Positions 47,694-49,424 of a DNA stretch of 49,424 nt are shown here, one piece after another. The notes under the pieces were generated by a model, which did not search any database, was not told the origin of the DNA, and saw only the letters and a list, made by a program, of their open reading frames with translations. The stretch comes from an uncultured Clostridia bacterium (GTDB taxonomy: Bacteria > Bacillota > Clostridia > Christensenellales > Aristaeellaceae). The stretch's first letter is position 1, and every line of letters begins with the position of its first letter. The stretch is taken from the NCBI GenBank assembly GCA_934647305.1, contig CAKUFI010000012.1, positions 1-49,424 of the forward strand. The letters run 5' to 3'. The position numbers and the translations under genes are program-made.

Positions 47694-49187
47694 TCAGCCC
47701 AGTATGGTCAGCGGGATGAGCAGCGGCGTGGGCCGGCCGGCGACGGACAGCTCGATCACGGCGCGGTTGACCGCATCGACCTGCTCGCCCGCGACGAGGG
47801 TGATTTCGGTGGTCGAGTGGCCCAGGCGCAGGCTGGAGGGCACGTTGTCGTGGCTCCAGATGGGCATACTGGCGTGGACGTGCTTTTTACCCAGCGCCTG
47901 CCAGCCCTCGGGCAGGTAGAAGCGCACGGCGAACAGCTTCTGATCGGCCATGGTGGTTCTGAGCGTGGCGGTCAGGCGCAGCCTGAGCTCTCCGCCCGCC
48001 GCGATGATCGGCTCGTGCTCGAACTCGACCAGGGCGTGGGCGTAGCAGTTGTCCGCGGTGAAGGAATAGCGCGCGCGGCCGGCGAGCGAGGCGGCGAAGT
48101 CTCCGCCCTTCATCTGTTCTGCGGTCAGGCCGCCGAAGTCGCTTTCGCCCTCGGTCAGCTCAAACTGCGGCCCATGCGCGGCCAGATCGCCGTTGGGGGT
48201 GCGCATGGTGGCGCCCAGCAGGCTGAGCACGCAGTTGGTCAGCTCGGTGCAGGACTTGGGGAAGTAGCCGTGGCCGTTGATGATGGAGACGGTGACGATG
48301 CGGTCGCCGATGTGCCTGCGCCAGTCCTCGGGGATGGCCTTCATGCCGTACATGATGCCCAGCAGCGAGCCGACGGTCGCGCCGGTGCAGTCGGTGTCGT
48401 CGCCGCAGTCGATGGCGATAATCATGGACTTTTTGAAGTCGCACTCGCCCCAGAGCAGGCCCAGGATGGTGAAGGCCACGTTGCCGGGCGCCTGGAACCA
48501 GCCCAGTCCGGTTTCGTCATTCATGTGCAGCAGCATTTCACGGCAGTCCTGCCAGGTCATGCCATCGTCGTAGGCCTTGACCGTGGCGCGGATGTAGCGG
48601 GCGAGCAGGCAGGTCTCGGGCACCTTGGACAGGCCGATGTCGATCAGCGCGCGCAAATCGTCGATCACGAACGCGGCCGACTGCATCGCGGCCACGAAGA
48701 TCGCAGCGTAGGCGCCCTCGCCGAAGCCGTGGTCGACGCAGGCGTCCTCGAAGGCGCAGCGGATGGCCTTGTCCGGGCAGCCGGGGTGCGTGCAGGCCCA
48801 GATCTCGGTGCGAATCCACGCGCCGTTGGAGTGCTTCCACTCCTCGTTGTACAGCTCGCCGCTCATCGGCGGCACGATGCCCGCGCGCAGGTTGCTCTTG
48901 CCCAGACCGTACTCGTTCCAGCTGGGGCCGATGAAGCTGATCCAGTATTCGGCGAGCAGCTTGGAGTCGATAGCCTCGGGGCCCATTTCGTCCATTGCGC
49001 GCAGCCACACAAGCTGCAGGTCCAGATCGTCGTTGGGCAGCACCTCGCCCGGCTGGGTGACGAAGCCCTGAATATCGTTGAGCTGCTGACGGCCCTCGTA
49101 GGGCGTGCCCATGGTGCCGCCGATGTTCTTGCCCACCCAGCAGGCGTAGATCTTGTCGCGGAGCTGTTCACGGTTAAATGTAAGCAT
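47694..49187 (-). CDS. ADP-ribosylglycohydrolase family protein
   Basis: A 497-residue protein. Residues 1 to about 350 are an ADP-ribosylglycohydrolase (DraG/ARH) domain. CWVGKNIGGTMGTPYEGR is the first helix and loop, PNDDLDLQLVWLRAMDE supplies the first metal-binding acidic residues, and DCGDDTDCTGATVGSLLGIMYG carries the D-D-T-D metal motif. The C-terminal 140 residues form a beta domain without a recognised motif. Family members remove ADP-ribose from proteins or nucleic acids, but many bacterial ones of this size lie among sugar-utilisation genes and probably cleave other N-glycosides. No partner ADP-ribosyltransferase or DraT is seen. GGGAGA precedes the ATG at 49187. Confidence 0.9.
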   Translation of the reverse strand: MLTFNREQLRDKIYACWVGKNIGGTMGTPYEGRQQLNDIQGFVTQPGEVLPNDDLDLQLVWLRAMDEMGPEAIDSKLLAEYWISFIGPSWNEYGLGKSNLRAGIVPPMSGELYNEEWKHSNGAWIRTEIWACTHPGCPDKAIRCAFEDACVDHGFGEGAYAAIFVAAMQSAAFVIDDLRALIDIGLSKVPETCLLARYIRATVKAYDDGMTWQDCREMLLHMNDETGLGWFQAPGNVAFTILGLLWGECDFKKSMIIAIDCGDDTDCTGATVGSLLGIMYGMKAIPEDWRRHIGDRIVTVSIINGHGYFPKSCTELTNCVLSLLGATMRTPNGDLAAHGPQFELTEGESDFGGLTAEQMKGGDFAASLAGRARYSFTADNCYAHALVEFEHEPIIAAGGELRLRLTATLRTTMADQKLFAVRFYLPEGWQALGKKHVHASMPIWSHDNVPSSLRLGHSTTEITLVAGEQVDAVNRAVIELSVAGRPTPLLIPLTILG

Positions 49188-49236
49188 TGCTTTTCTCCCT
49201 TTCACGCGCGGTTCAGAGCCGCGGATTTCTGTGAAA

Positions 49237-49265
49237 AGTATAGCAAATAGCGAGCCTCTCCGCAA
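49237..49265 (-). promoter_or_regulatory. Sigma-A promoter of the ADP-ribosylglycohydrolase gene
   Basis: On the minus strand TTGCGG (49265-49260) and TATACT (49242-49237) are 17 bp apart. Confidence 0.7.
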
Positions 49266-49345
49266 GGGAAAAGGCCCGCCTCAGAGCGGATAACGACAAA
49301 CGGAACGGGAGAAAAGGCGAATTTCCGGCGCATCGCAGCAGCAGA

Positions 49346-49424
49346 CGAACTTCGGTGGGGGTCTGGGGGAGCGCGAAGCGAAGCGGAGCCTCCCCCAGCC
49401 GAGGCGGCAGCGCCGCCCCATAAT
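49346..49424 (-). repeat. Modular hairpin repeat, copy R8 (right edge)
   Basis: Reverse orientation. CTGGGGGAG (49363-49371) pairs with CTCCCCCAG (49390-49398), and the C-rich third arm lies on its left. The palindrome GGCGGCAGCGCCGCC (49403-49417) and CCATAAT (49418-49424) are the inverse of 43800-43838. The copy clearly continues beyond the window. Confidence 0.85.

Overview
The window is a GC-rich piece of a Firmicutes chromosome, most likely a spore-forming Clostridia of the Christensenellales/Oscillospirales kind. The evidence is the classic Firmicute gene order (plsX-acpP-rnc-smc-ftsY and yqfC-yqfD-phoH-pgpH-ybeY-cdd-era-recO), the sporulation genes yqfC and yqfD, a cysteine T-box riboswitch, strong AGGAGG ribosome binding sites and sigma-A promoters that repeatedly have 17-bp spacers. 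The taxon is inferred from gene content only. I see no rRNA, tRNA, CRISPR array, phage or transposase gene.

Layout. 249-3419 (-): a small operon of an RNA methyltransferase, a Gfo/Idh/MocA oxidoreductase, a TIGR01440 protein and a sugar isomerase-like TIM barrel. 3618-4589 (+): a cysteine-rich, probably spore-surface protein. 4659-6944 (-): a GH2 beta-mannosidase-like enzyme. 7136-13843 (+): plsX, acpP, rnc, smc, ftsY (lipid synthesis, RNA processing, chromosome organisation, protein targeting). 14279-18123 (+): a VTC polyphosphate polymerase-like protein, a DUF4956 membrane protein and a CotH-like secreted protein, preceded by a two-promoter control region. 18182-24425 (-): a flavin-binding protein, a metallo-beta-lactamase/Big2 lipoprotein, a coiled-coil protein, coaD, rsmD, a membrane protein and alr. 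24635-33053 (+): a coiled-coil membrane protein, then yqfC to recO, with ybeY and cdd fused into one gene. 33453-36213 (+): an Hsp70-like membrane-anchored ATPase with a possible partner. 36317-39850 (-): a T-box controlled cysteine operon, cysE-cysS-nifS. 40326-49187: a DUF4091 protein, a peptidoglycan-binding protein, a flavodoxin-like protein, dinB, cca and an ADP-ribosylglycohydrolase.

The least explained content lies between genes. At least eight intergenic stretches (about 1-197, 8450-8605, 14976-15120, 26930-27117, 31291-31367, 33056-33330, 39900-40252, 43478-43905, 49346-49424) are mosaics of the same set of hairpins. The arms of a given hairpin differ between copies but stay complementary, while one 11-nt loop (consensus CATARATTGRA) is kept. 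Copies occur in both orientations, some outside any predicted transcript, and one forms the last ~90 codons of yqfD. This compensated-stem repeat family is the strongest candidate for something undescribed. The second candidate is a terminator-ended, CU-rich-looped RNA (about 13972-14176) upstream of the polyphosphate operon, whose promoter has the same direct-repeat geometry as the operon's own promoter.

All protein names come from motif recognition by eye; no database search was run.
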